From CAZFBR01 sp035353495 [NCBI: uncultured bacterium] (GTDB taxonomy: Bacteria; DAOPZR01), in assembly GCA_964517215.1 (NCBI GenBank), contig CAZFBR010000041.1, positions 1 to 19,660 on the forward strand: 19,660 nucleotides of DNA, written 5' to 3'. The notes under the pieces were generated by a model. It saw nothing but the letters and a program-made list of their open reading frames with translations, had not been told where the DNA came from and did no database searches. How positions within the stretch are numbered: position 1 is the stretch's first letter; every line of letters begins with the position of its first letter. Below are positions 1 to 8,897 of this stretch, one piece after another. The translations under genes and the position numbers were made by a program.

Positions 1-3000
1 TTGCCGGAGATCGCCCCGCCGTCCTCCAGCACGATACTGCCGATGAAGCTCTGCTGGCCGGAATCAACGCGCACATTCTGCAGGATCGCGCGGCGATAGC
101 CCGCCTGGCTGATTTCCAGCGTGTAATAGCCGGCCGGCACACTCACGGTGAAGGTCCCGGTCGCATTGGCCTGTTCAACCCGATAGAATGTGCTCACCGA
201 CTGCGAGGTCGCCTTGATCATGGCGCCGGCAATGCCGGTATCAAGCGACATTACCCGCCCGGTGACGCTTTCCGAAACCGGCCGCAGGAAAAACTGGACA
301 TTGGTATCGCCCGGCAGCACGCCGCTGATCGCCTCCTGGGCAAAGGCCGGGGCGGAGGCGGTGAGGCCGTACTTGAGGCCGGCGAGGTCGGGGATGCCCA
401 TGAAGGTAAAGGCCCCGTCCGGGCCGGGCGTGGCAGTCAGCACCTGCCCTTCCATCCCGGCCAGAAGCGGCACGGCATCCACCTGCACCAAGTTGGACAT
501 CGCGATGCCGTTGGCCGCGTTGCGCACGGTCCCGCGAATGCAGCGGGCCGGCGAGAGGCGGAAGCTGACTGAGGCGGTCGTCCCGGTATCCAGCTGCACG
601 CGCTGGGTCTTGGGCACATAGCCGCGCGCGGTGGCGTCGGCGGTGACACTGTAATTGCCCGCCGCCAGGTTGCCAATCTCGAACGCGCCGTTGGCATCCG
701 TCACCACCGTGCGCGTGGTGCCGTAGAGCTCGTCACGCACGGTCACGGTCAGGTCGTACACCGGGATCTCGACGGTATTGGTCACCTGCCCGCGCAGGGT
801 TGCGCTGCCGGCAACGGCCAGCGTGAAGTTGACGCCGGTGCGGTCCTTCTTCGATGCGGTCAGGGTAACGTCCTGGCTGAGCGACTGATACCCGTCGGCG
901 CGAATTTCAACGATGTAGGTCACCGTGTCGCCGGCGGGGATCGGCAGCCCCCACAGCGTGTACTTGAGGTCGCCGTTGGCGAGTTGGAGCAGGTCGCTTT
1001 CCGGGTTGATCGGCTTCCCCGCATTCAGCGCCGAATTGGCCAGATGTGCGGTGATGCGCGGATAGCGGTCGATTTCGCCGTCGTAGTCATAGGCGATCAG
1101 ACCGGGCCCGGTGTCCGGGCGGTCGATGATTCCGGAGACAATGCCGAAGGTGTCCGTGGTTGCCGGAAAGATGATGCCGGACGGCTTCTGCGCGTCCTCG
1201 GTCGAATCGAGCGTCTCGATCCTGATGTTCCTGCAGACCAGCGTCCGCTGGTCGGAGAGGCGGGTCAGGGTGACTTCGTAGGTGCCAATGGCGTCGACCG
1301 TGATAAGGCAGCGGGTATCCACGCCGCTGTGCGGCGGGATGACCGCCGTATCGGAGAGCCAGATGCGGTCGGGGAACGCCGGCGAGGTGGCAATTGCCTG
1401 CACGGTATCGTTGAGCACATTGACGTGGATATAGGCGCGCGCGACGCGGGTGTCGGCCACCGGCAGGTTGAAGGTGTAGGTGTCCACCGCCACGGTGATC
1501 ATGCCGCCGCTGAACGCGCGGATGCAGCTGTCCCCGCTCGCCGGACCGGTCGCCACCAGCGCCGCATAGAAACCGCTGGTGTCGCTCGGCACAATGCGGT
1601 CCGGCAGTTCGTCGGTGAAACACTGCACCAGATGCACGGTGATCCCCACGCTGTCATGCGCCGAGATGACGGTGGCGAGCGAATCGTTCCCGCTGCTGGT
1701 GGCGATGATGAAGGTGTCGCCCGGCGTCACCTTCGGCTGCCCCTCTGCGACCGCGAGCACCATGAGCGTGATATTCTCGTCGGCGCCGGAGTTCGCCCCG
1801 TAGAATGACGCGGCGGTCACCCCGCTCACGGTATTGCCGGCAAGATCGAGCGCGGTGGTGCAGGAGACGGTGTACTGCTGGCCGTCAACCATGGGCGACA
1901 CTTCCAGCCCCACCTGCATTGAACTGCCCCGGTAATGCGCGCCATGCACCGTGAGGCCGGCAATGGCAAACCGGTTCGGGTCAACCGACTCATAGCGGAT
2001 CGGCTCGCTGAAATAAACCACCACTTCGCCGCCGCCGCTCCCCCCGCGATAGGCCGCCGCGCCGGTCACCTGCGGATTCACACTGTCATTGCCGCCGAAG
2101 GTGAAATCGACGTAGGTGTCGGGCATGCTGTTGCCGGCCCAGTCCTGCAGGCCGCGCACGGTCAGCCGGTAGGCCGCCATGCTGTTGATCGCCTGCTGCG
2201 GTTCGATCCGGACGGACGACTGGCTGGCGCCCGCGGCATAGACCACGCGGGCAAGCTGCTGCGGCACGCCGGCCATGGTCAGGGTATAATGCGATTGCTC
2301 GGCCGCCGACGGCGCCAGCGGTTCGCTAAACGTCACGGTCACCCCGTAGAAACCGCTGTCGCTAACCCCGGTGATCCGCGGATACTGATCGTCGGCGAAG
2401 CGCGCGCTCATCAGCATCGGCGGGAGCTGCAGGCACTGCGTTGCCGTCACGACAAACGTGTCCGGTTCGCCCATGTCGCCAATCATGCCGCGCATGATCG
2501 TCTGGCCGTTATTGGTCAGCACCCCCAGCACGGAAAAGCTGTCGGTGGGGAAGATATTGGGGAGCAGATATCCGCCGGTGGCATCCGTGACCGCCAGGGC
2601 ATAATCGGGATTATACTGGCCCGGCAGATCCGGCCGGTCGGCCAGCACCATCGCCCCGGCGATCGGATTGCCGAATTCGTCAAACACCATCCCGGCGGCA
2701 TACCCGCGGCCGGTGCTCAGGGTCTCCGACTCATCGAGGTAGCAGGTCAGCGAGCCGGGCGCGGGGAGCGACTGCCCCTCGCGCAGCACCACCTGCGCCC
2801 CGTAGGATGGCGCGTAGGCCATGAGCGTGTCGTTCATCAGCAGCGGCATGATCGGCGCATAGCCGTGCTTCTGCGCCGCCAGCTGATAGGTATCGCCGAA
2901 GGTCAGATCGACCGAAAAATAGCCGTCGTCGTCGGTCAGCACCTGCACCGGAACCGGTCCGCTTGATGATCGGATCCAGATCTGCGCGTCCGGAATAGCG

Positions 3001-6000
3001 ATTGAGGTCCCGCGCACACAGGCATAGCCATCGACCGTCATTATTTTGGTTATTGGGACAAAATAGGCCTCGCTCAAGCTCCAGGCCAGCGGATTGCCGG
3101 CCGGGACCTGCGCCTGCCCGCCTGCGCTCACCGCGCTGATCCGGTAATAGAAACCGCGCAGGTTGTCGATGTAACTGCCCGGAATGGTGGCGCGATACAG
3201 GCCGGACTGATAGGTGTCCGCCGTCATGGCCACCGTGACAAAACCGCTGTTGTCGCCGTACTGCAGGGTCACGCTGCTGACGCCGCCGGGCGCCTGCACG
3301 TTCGCGGTCAGCGGCACATCCATGCCCGGCACCGCCGAGTAGATGCGCGCGTGCGCAATTTTCGGCGCGGTCATGCCGCTGCTGATCATGAATGAACGCC
3401 AGCCGGTGCGCGAGCGGGCGCCGGCGCCGCTCACCGCCTCGATCGCCCAGTAATAGATGCGGCCGGGATACAGCTTGGGTGCACTGGTGTCCGACGGATA
3501 GGCCTTGCTGGTCCCGGTGCAGCCGGCAAAGATCGTCTGCAGCCCCTTGTCCGTGGCGATATACAGATTGTAGGCGGTGGCCGTGGCCACCGCGTTCCAG
3601 GTAAAGGTCGGGGTATAGGTGTAGAGCACGCCCTGCGCCGCGGTTTGCGGCTGGATGCGCGTATCCGTGGTGGTGAAGGCCTTGTCGAGCAGCGCGATTG
3701 CCGCCGGCGCACCGGCGCTGGTATTGCCCGCCAGATCAACCGCCACCAGCGCATAGGTGTATGCGCCCGTATCCGTCAGGTAATCGGCATAAACCGCGGT
3801 ATCGCCGGTAATGACCGGCCGCGCATATTCCGTCAGGGTCATGGTATCGCCGGTCTGCCGCCGGCGGATATGATAACGTTCCGCGTCGGCATCCTTCCGC
3901 CACTGCAGTTCCACGGCATGGCTGTCGCTGAACGCCGGCACCAGCGGGGTGGCCTGCCAGACCGGGGCGGCCGGGGCGGTATTGTCCGTGGCAAAGTTCA
4001 GGTTGCAGGCGGCGGAGTCGGCCGTGACCGTCACCTGGTAGAGCAGCGACTGGTAGCCGTCCGCATAGCCGATCAGGTTGTAGGTCCCGTCAGGAACACC
4101 GACGAACCGGAATGCGCGCGGCGTGGCGGCGAGCAGCGACTCCATGGACGCCACCGCCTGGAACGTGCTGTCGGCGCGGGTGAAGACCACCGCGGCCATG
4201 TCATCGCCGGCCAGGGCAATCGAGTCGCCACCGCACTGCAGCTGGCCGGTGATGGTGCGGCCGTTGGCGGGGAGGACGAAGTTCTTGCCCGTCACCGTGG
4301 CGCCGGCGCTCACCGCCACCGACGTCAGCGGATTCATCAGGGCGACAATGGCCATCGTCTCTTCGCCGGCATCGCGGCGGGGCGATTCGGCGTAGGCGAT
4401 GGGATAAATGTCGTAGCTGCCGGTCGTCAGATTGGCAATGGTATAGGCGCCACCCGCCGCCACCGCACCTTCGCCGGCGGGGTCGAGCTGGTCATTGAAC
4501 AAGTTCTCCGCACTGAGTTTCGTGCCGGCGGGGAACGCGACCGCCATGACCGCGCCGGTGAAGCCCGCGGTCGTCGTGTCGATCGTCCCGCTGACGCTGC
4601 CGCCGCGCGGCACGCGCAGGTTGATGACGCTGTTGCCGTCGCTCACCCGCTGGTCTTCAAGGCGGTACTTGCCGTACATGACGTCCCCGTCAAATTCCGC
4701 CGCATTCACCGTCACCCGGTAGCGGCCGGGGGGGAGGTTGAGATAATAGACCCCGTAGGGGTTGGTGGTGACGCTGTTGTCGTACTGGTCGGAATTGAAT
4801 TCCAGGCTGCAGTTGCCCAGCGGCGCGCCGGTGGCGGAATCCGTCACCAGCCCGGAGACCGCGACCCCCTCTTCCAGAACTATGCCGATATACGGCGGCA
4901 ACGCCCACGTCGCCACGATGTCGTTCAGCCAGCAGTTGGCATAGCGGCTCGACCCGCCCTCGTAGGTGTTGGCCGTCAGCGCATACGCCACATTGCGCTG
5001 CAGCTTTTCCAGGGTAAACTCGCCGTTGGCATTGGTCTGCGTCTCCGACATGGAGAGCCACGTGCCGTATGCGCCGAGGTTCTCCCGGTAGATATTCGCG
5101 GTCACCCAGGTCGACGGGATGGGGCTGCCGTCGGCGGTGGTGACCCGCCCGCGGATTCTTCCCAGATTGATCGCATCCAGAGTCAGCGGCACGGACTGCA
5201 CCCCATTGGCGACAATCGGGTCGGAAAGCACCGTGCCGCGCAGCGCGTCGGTGTCGAAACGATAGCCCGCGCGCACCATATAGGTGCCGGCCGGGAGCTG
5301 GGTAAAGCTGTACACCCCGGTATCGGTCTGCAGCGTCTTAACGCAGGACGCGCCGCCGCCGACGTCATTCACCCGGTACAGCCGCACTTCGACCGGCGTT
5401 GTGGTGTTCAGGATTCGACCGCCGATATTGCCCCAGATCGTGTTGGTATAGGCGGGGTTGTAGTAGAATCCGACCTGGGCCGATTTGAGGCCGCTGGTGC
5501 CGGCGTTGTTGTACCCTTCAACCTGCCACTGATACGAGCTGCGCGCGGTGAGCAGCGACGTCGACAGGCTGATGCTGGTGGCAGCCACACTCGTTTCATA
5601 CAGGTCTTCACCGCTGGCCGTCGACAGTTCGAACCCGTAGGTGTCCATGCCCACATTCGACCACGAAAAAGTCAGCTGCGTGTCCGTGCCGGTTACCACT
5701 GGCGGCGGTGACAGCAGGGCCAGTGAGGCGTTGGCCAGTGTGAACGTCCACAACCCGGTCGCGCCAAGCGCGGTCCGGTTGCCCGCAAGATCGACGGACC
5801 GGATGCGATATTTGTACGTCACATTGGTTTCGGTGGCGCGGTCATCGACGTAGGTCAACATCCCCGCCGGGGCGTAGCCGATGCGCACGTAACTGTCCGG
5901 GAGCGCGGCACCGGTATCGCGGTAGATCTCATAGCCGGCGAGGTCGCGGTCCGCCGGGGCGACCCAGTTGATCTCCAAGCCGTCGGTTTCGAGGGCAAGC

Positions 6001-8027
6001 GACACCGGATTGCCGGGCGCCGGCGTCGGGCCGACGGGCACCACCGTATCGGAAATGAACACCACCGGCAGCATGCGCGTCGCGCCCTGGGCCACCGGCA
6101 CCCGGCTGAAAACCACGCTGTCGTAACCGGGATACGTGGCGAAAATGTCGTAGGTGCCGACCGGCAGAAACGGGAGGGTATAGGTCAGCGAACCGTCGGC
6201 CGTATTGCGCCCGGGATTGGCGTAGCCCGCCATGGGCACGCTGCGGTCGCTGGGCATCGCCCAGATCGTCACCTGCCGCGGGTCGATGGTCGATGGCGTT
6301 ACGTTGCCGGTCACCCGGCCGAGCGAGGTGCTCAGGGTGATATTGACCGGTCCGGTTTCATTGCCCGTCCCCGGGCTCGCCTGCACTGCGCGCCCGAAGA
6401 CCGAGATGGTCATGCAGCCGTTCTCCTCCTCCCACCACATGGCGGGCGACAGGTGGTAACTGCCGCTGGCCGGGAAGGAATAGTCGAACGAGTATTCGCC
6501 GGTCTGCAGATTGAGCTTCTGGGCGAACGCCTTGACGATATACTCATCCAGCGCGTAATCGCCGAGCTGGCTGAACATGGCCGCCTGTTCCGCCGCAGTC
6601 AGGATGCCCGTGGCGCAAATGCCCAGTCCGCGATTGGGCCCGGGGTAGAACCCGGTCAGTTCGATCAGCCGTGAAATATTGGTCAGGGTGCCGTAGACCT
6701 CCGCGCCGGGCTGCAGCATGAAATTGCAGGTGGCATTGTCACCGCCGACCTCCACCACGATCCCGTATTGCGCCTGTTCCATGTAGCCGGGGGCTTCCTT
6801 GCTCTCGTACTGCACCCGATACGTGCCGGGCCGCAAATGCTCGAACCGGTAATACCCGCGGGTGTCCGTGGTCGCCGAGGAGCTCATCGGGTTGTCGGGT
6901 TGCGTACCGATCATCGGGGTGGCGTACATCTCCAGGCCGGTGAGCGGCGCGCCCGTCACCGCATCGGTAACCAGGCCGCTGATTGTGCCCGCCGGATAGG
7001 TGACGAAATCGTCCAGCACGATCATGCTCCCCGCATTCACCAGCAGGTTGTTCGCCCGATCCGAGGAGTAATTGGTCAGCCAGACCTCGCCGGCCCGCTT
7101 GAAGCGCGGCTCCCACAAGCCGACGTTCACCGTCAGGCCGGCGGGGATGCGGTCGAATACGCAGATGCCGTCGGCCGGCTGCACATAGCCCAGCATCAGC
7201 CAGATTTCCTCATTGCTGGTGTGATCGACGGTTTCCAGAGTGAGCGCCACGCCATTATATGCCCAGCCCCCGAACGAGTCCGCCAGATTGACCGCAACGC
7301 CGTACTGGTCGCGCACCGTCACCCGGATCGTGCCGCTCTTTGTGGTGTCCGCATTCAGCATGAAATCGATGCCCGGCGTTGTCTGGTTGCCGGCGACAAT
7401 AACCCCCTGCTGCCAGGCACGCAGGTACGGACTGGAATCGATGGCCAGGCTATAGGTTCCCGGCGCCAAGTAGGTGATGCTGTAATTGCCGTCGGTATCC
7501 GTCGTCGCGTTATGATCGTTGTTGTCATTGCTGTAGGCGACGACCCGGCAGCCCGGCACCGGCTGGTTGTAGCGGTTGAGTACCTGCCCGCTGACACTCC
7601 CCGTTGCGCTCTGCTCCTGGACGTAAAACGGGCGTGAGGCGCTGTTGTTCCCCGGATTGCCGTCGCTGCTGCAATAGACCTGCACCGTAACCGTCTTGAC
7701 GCTGTCGCCGTATCCCGCGGTATTCCACACATACTGCGAACCGATCAGATGCCGGCCGTAGCCCGGGACCGCCACCCATTTTGTATCGCCAATTTGCGCG
7801 CCGTCACAATAGAAACCAACCTGCACGTCATAGGCAAATTCGTCCTGCTGATTCAGCAGATCGATCTTGATTTCGCCGTATTCGCCCTCCGCAATCTGGT
7901 TGATCCACCGGCTGGGATTGCTGCTCTGCAGCGAGATGTTGGTGGCATACGCTGCGATATCGACACTGGCCGCAACCGGCACTGCCGACAACAGCATGAT
8001 CAAGGCGAAAAGGATTATCCGTCGCAT
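1..8027 (-). CDS. Giant secreted modular protein with carboxypeptidase-regulatory-like, FnIII, CARDB and SbsA Ig-like domains (C-terminus outside window)
   Basis: The frame is open from ATG at 8027 to the left edge, at least 2675 residues; I checked that the reading frame at both ends is the same. Residues 1-20 are a signal peptide (MRRIILFALIMLLSAVPVAA, cleavage after VAA), so the product is exported. A CARDB-like domain follows at about 35-140, ending in an NPGNNS motif. Many carboxypeptidase-regulatory-like units come next (pattern G.V.D..G.P..........TD..G.Y....L.PG.Y.V), near 144-228, 344-432, 862-1135, 1254-1345, 1662-1865 and 2404-2675. FnIII-like pairs lie near 665-855 and 1350-1547. 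Two SbsA/Big_5 Ig-like domains lie near 1877-2074 (VTFSEPL and VYFSEPI, each ending DLAGN or DWAGN). Residues 2075-2355 are beta-rich but unrecognised. I see no catalytic domain. The role is inferred to be structural or adhesive at the cell surface or outside the cell; any sorting or anchoring signal would be beyond the window. Confidence 0.9.
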   Translation of the reverse strand, partial: MRRIILFALIMLLSAVPVAASVDIAAYATNISLQSSNPSRWINQIAEGEYGEIKIDLLNQQDEFAYDVQVGFYCDGAQIGDTKWVAVPGYGRHLIGSQYVWNTAGYGDSVKTVTVQVYCSSDGNPGNNSASRPFYVQEQSATGSVSGQVLNRYNQPVPGCRVVAYSNDNNDHNATTDTDGNYSITYLAPGTYSLAIDSSPYLRAWQQGVIVAGNQTTPGIDFMLNADTTKSGTIRVTVRDQYGVAVNLADSFGGWAYNGVALTLETVDHTSNEEIWLMLGYVQPADGICVFDRIPAGLTVNVGLWEPRFKRAGEVWLTNYSSDRANNLLVNAGSMIVLDDFVTYPAGTISGLVTDAVTGAPLTGLEMYATPMIGTQPDNPMSSSATTDTRGYYRFEHLRPGTYRVQYESKEAPGYMEQAQYGIVVEVGGDNATCNFMLQPGAEVYGTLTNISRLIELTGFYPGPNRGLGICATGILTAAEQAAMFSQLGDYALDEYIVKAFAQKLNLQTGEYSFDYSFPASGSYHLSPAMWWEEENGCMTISVFGRAVQASPGTGNETGPVNITLSTSLGRVTGNVTPSTIDPRQVTIWAMPSDRSVPMAGYANPGRNTADGSLTYTLPFLPVGTYDIFATYPGYDSVVFSRVPVAQGATRMLPVVFISDTVVPVGPTPAPGNPVSLALETDGLEINWVAPADRDLAGYEIYRDTGAALPDSYVRIGYAPAGMLTYVDDRATETNVTYKYRIRSVDLAGNRTALGATGLWTFTLANASLALLSPPPVVTGTDTQLTFSWSNVGMDTYGFELSTASGEDLYETSVAATSISLSTSLLTARSSYQWQVEGYNNAGTSGLKSAQVGFYYNPAYTNTIWGNIGGRILNTTTPVEVRLYRVNDVGGGASCVKTLQTDTGVYSFTQLPAGTYMVRAGYRFDTDALRGTVLSDPIVANGVQSVPLTLDAINLGRIRGRVTTADGSPIPSTWVTANIYRENLGAYGTWLSMSETQTNANGEFTLEKLQRNVAYALTANTYEGGSSRYANCWLNDIVATWALPPYIGIVLEEGVAVSGLVTDSATGAPLGNCSLEFNSDQYDNSVTTNPYGVYYLNLPPGRYRVTVNAAEFDGDVMYGKYRLEDQRVSDGNSVINLRVPRGGSVSGTIDTTTAGFTGAVMAVAFPAGTKLSAENLFNDQLDPAGEGAVAAGGAYTIANLTTGSYDIYPIAYAESPRRDAGEETMAIVALMNPLTSVAVSAGATVTGKNFVLPANGRTITGQLQCGGDSIALAGDDMAAVVFTRADSTFQAVASMESLLAATPRAFRFVGVPDGTYNLIGYADGYQSLLYQVTVTADSAACNLNFATDNTAPAAPVWQATPLVPAFSDSHAVELQWRKDADAERYHIRRRQTGDTMTLTEYARPVITGDTAVYADYLTDTGAYTYALVAVDLAGNTSAGAPAAIALLDKAFTTTDTRIQPQTAAQGVLYTYTPTFTWNAVATATAYNLYIATDKGLQTIFAGCTGTSKAYPSDTSAPKLYPGRIYYWAIEAVSGAGARSRTGWRSFMISSGMTAPKIAHARIYSAVPGMDVPLTANVQAPGGVSSVTLQYGDNSGFVTVAMTADTYQSGLYRATIPGSYIDNLRGFYYRISAVSAGGQAQVPAGNPLAWSLSEAYFVPITKIMTVDGYACVRGTSIAIPDAQIWIRSSSGPVPVQVLTDDDGYFSVDLTFGDTYQLAAQKHGYAPIMPLLMNDTLMAYAPSYGAQVVLREGQSLPAPGSLTCYLDESETLSTGRGYAAGMVFDEFGNPIAGAMVLADRPDLPGQYNPDYALAVTDATGGYLLPNIFPTDSFSVLGVLTNNGQTIMRGMIGDMGEPDTFVVTATQCLQLPPMLMSARFADDQYPRITGVSDSGFYGVTVTFSEPLAPSAAEQSHYTLTMAGVPQQLARVVYAAGASQSSVRIEPQQAINSMAAYRLTVRGLQDWAGNSMPDTYVDFTFGGNDSVNPQVTGAAAYRGGSGGGEVVVYFSEPIRYESVDPNRFAIAGLTVHGAHYRGSSMQVGLEVSPMVDGQQYTVSCTTALDLAGNTVSGVTAASFYGANSGADENITLMVLAVAEGQPKVTPGDTFIIATSSGNDSLATVISAHDSVGITVHLVQCFTDELPDRIVPSDTSGFYAALVATGPASGDSCIRAFSGGMITVAVDTYTFNLPVADTRVARAYIHVNVLNDTVQAIATSPAFPDRIWLSDTAVIPPHSGVDTRCLITVDAIGTYEVTLTRLSDQRTLVCRNIRIETLDSTEDAQKPSGIIFPATTDTFGIVSGIIDRPDTGPGLIAYDYDGEIDRYPRITAHLANSALNAGKPINPESDLLQLANGDLKYTLWGLPIPAGDTVTYIVEIRADGYQSLSQDVTLTASKKDRTGVNFTLAVAGSATLRGQVTNTVEIPVYDLTVTVRDELYGTTRTVVTDANGAFEIGNLAAGNYSVTADATARGYVPKTQRVQLDTGTTASVSFRLSPARCIRGTVRNAANGIAMSNLVQVDAVPLLAGMEGQVLTATPGPDGAFTFMGIPDLAGLKYGLTASAPAFAQEAISGVLPGDTNVQFFLRPVSESVTGRVMSLDTGIAGAMIKATSQSVSTFYRVEQANATGTFTVSVPAGYYTLEISQAGYRRAILQNVRVDSGQQSFIGSIVLEDGGAISG

Positions 8028-8042
8028 CACACGCCCTCCCCC
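8028..8042 (-). promoter_or_regulatory. Strong ribosome binding site of the giant surface protein
   Basis: On the minus strand GGGGGAGGG precedes the ATG at 8027. The GGAGG core at 8039-8035 stands 7 nt from the start codon, which is ideal spacing and fixes this start just ahead of the signal peptide. Confidence 0.8.
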
Positions 8043-8060
8043 GGGTAAGCACTCATCTAC

Positions 8061-8115
8061 AGTACCAATTATATGGCAACCTCGGTCGATTGTCAATGTA
8101 TTTTTAGTTACAAAA
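8061..8115 (-). promoter_or_regulatory. Perfect consensus sigma70 promoter with AT-rich UP-like element
   Basis: Minus strand: -35 TTGACA at 8096-8091, a 17-nt spacer, and -10 TATAAT at 8073-8068. Both hexamers match the consensus exactly. Upstream of the -35, 8097-8115 is A/T-rich (minus strand AACTAAAAATACA) and resembles an UP element in otherwise GC-rich DNA. The predicted transcript start near 8061 gives a leader of about 34 nt carrying the strong Shine-Dalgarno site. Confidence 0.85.
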
Positions 8116-8173
8116 TCTGCCGGCGGCAAATGGTGCCGTAGCGGATGAACCGGCGGAAAACAGGCACGCCATC

Positions 8174-8208
8174 TTTACGCTGGCGGTGCGGTAAGCTATA
8201 GTGCCGCC
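8174..8208 (+). promoter_or_regulatory. Promoter of the GT2 gene, predicted to make a leaderless mRNA
   Basis: Plus strand: -35 TTTACG at 8174-8179, a 17-nt spacer, and -10 TATAGT at 8197-8202. The -10 ends 6 nt before the ATG at 8209, so transcription should begin on or next to the A of the start codon. No Shine-Dalgarno sequence precedes the ATG (GTGCCGCC). The promoter faces away from the giant-protein promoter, with about 75 bp between the two -35 boxes. Confidence 0.65.
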
Positions 8209-8892
8209 ATGCGACTGTCGGTGATCATTCCCGTCTATAACGAACAGACCACGCTGCCGGAACTGCTGGCCCGGGTGCGGGCGGTGCCGGTCGCCAAGGA
8301 AATCATCATCGTCGACGACGGCTCGACGGACGGCACGCGCGAGTGGCTGCGCGACCGCCCGGCCGTCGCGGGCGAACTGGTGCTCTACCACGACCATAAT
8401 CAGGGGAAAGGGATGGCGCTCCGCACCGGGCTGGCGCGCGCCACCGGCGAGGTGGTGATCATTCAGGACGCCGATCTCGAATACGACCCCGGCGATTATC
8501 CCGCGCTCCTCGCCCCGTTCGCGGATCCCGCGGTGCAGGCGGTGTACGGTTCGCGCATCCTCGGCCATAACCCCGGGCGGTCGAGCTTCTGGTTCTACTG
8601 GGGCGGACGCCTGCTCTCGCTGCTCACCTCGCTGCTCTACAACGCCCGGCTCACCGACGAGGCGACCTGCTACAAGCTCTTCCGCCGCGAACTGATCCAA
8701 TCGCTGCCGCTGACCTGCACCGGCTTCGAATTCTGTCCGGAAGTGACCGCCAAACTGCTCAAACGCGGCGTGCGCATCGTCGAGGTGCCCATCCGCTACC
8801 ATCCGCGTTCGCGCCATGAGGGCAAAAAGATCACCTGGCGCGACGGCGTCACCGCCATCCGCCTGCTCATCCGCTATCGCTTTCTGGATTGA
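8209..8892 (+). CDS. Family 2 glycosyltransferase (DPM1/polyprenyl-phosphate glycosyltransferase-like)
   Basis: The 227-residue protein opens with LSVIIPVYNE (3-12), the nucleotide-sugar binding strand of GT-A family 2 enzymes. VDDGSTDGT (35-43) and QDADLEYDP (86-94) supply the usual aspartates, including the DxD-type metal site at D87/D89. FEFCPEVTAKLLKRG (173-187) and the EVPIRYHPRSRHEGKK stretch (192-207) are typical of dolichyl/undecaprenyl-phosphate sugar synthases. There is no C-terminal membrane anchor, so the enzyme is probably cytoplasmic or peripheral. By family, it should move a sugar from a nucleotide donor to a polyprenyl phosphate; the sugar cannot be told from sequence. It is followed within 5 nt by a PAP2-type phosphatase gene, which fits lipid-linked sugar metabolism. 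The start is supported by the promoter placed exactly 6 nt upstream. Family assignment is firm, substrate unknown. Confidence 0.9.
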   Translation: MRLSVIIPVYNEQTTLPELLARVRAVPVAKEIIIVDDGSTDGTREWLRDRPAVAGELVLYHDHNQGKGMALRTGLARATGEVVIIQDADLEYDPGDYPALLAPFADPAVQAVYGSRILGHNPGRSSFWFYWGGRLLSLLTSLLYNARLTDEATCYKLFRRELIQSLPLTCTGFEFCPEVTAKLLKRGVRIVEVPIRYHPRSRHEGKKITWRDGVTAIRLLIRYRFLD

Positions 8893-8897
8893 CCGGC

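Noticed and set aside
3645-5711. Long plus-strand open frame (688 codons), with others at 984-1808 and 1935-2966
   Set aside because: They lie antisense to the giant protein, are full of H/R/G/A as expected for shadows of GC-rich genes, and show no domain, while the minus strand gives clear domains throughout.
8095-8112. T-run near 8100-8105 as an intrinsic terminator
   Set aside because: There is no GC stem before it, and it sits upstream of two divergent genes, where it fits an UP element.
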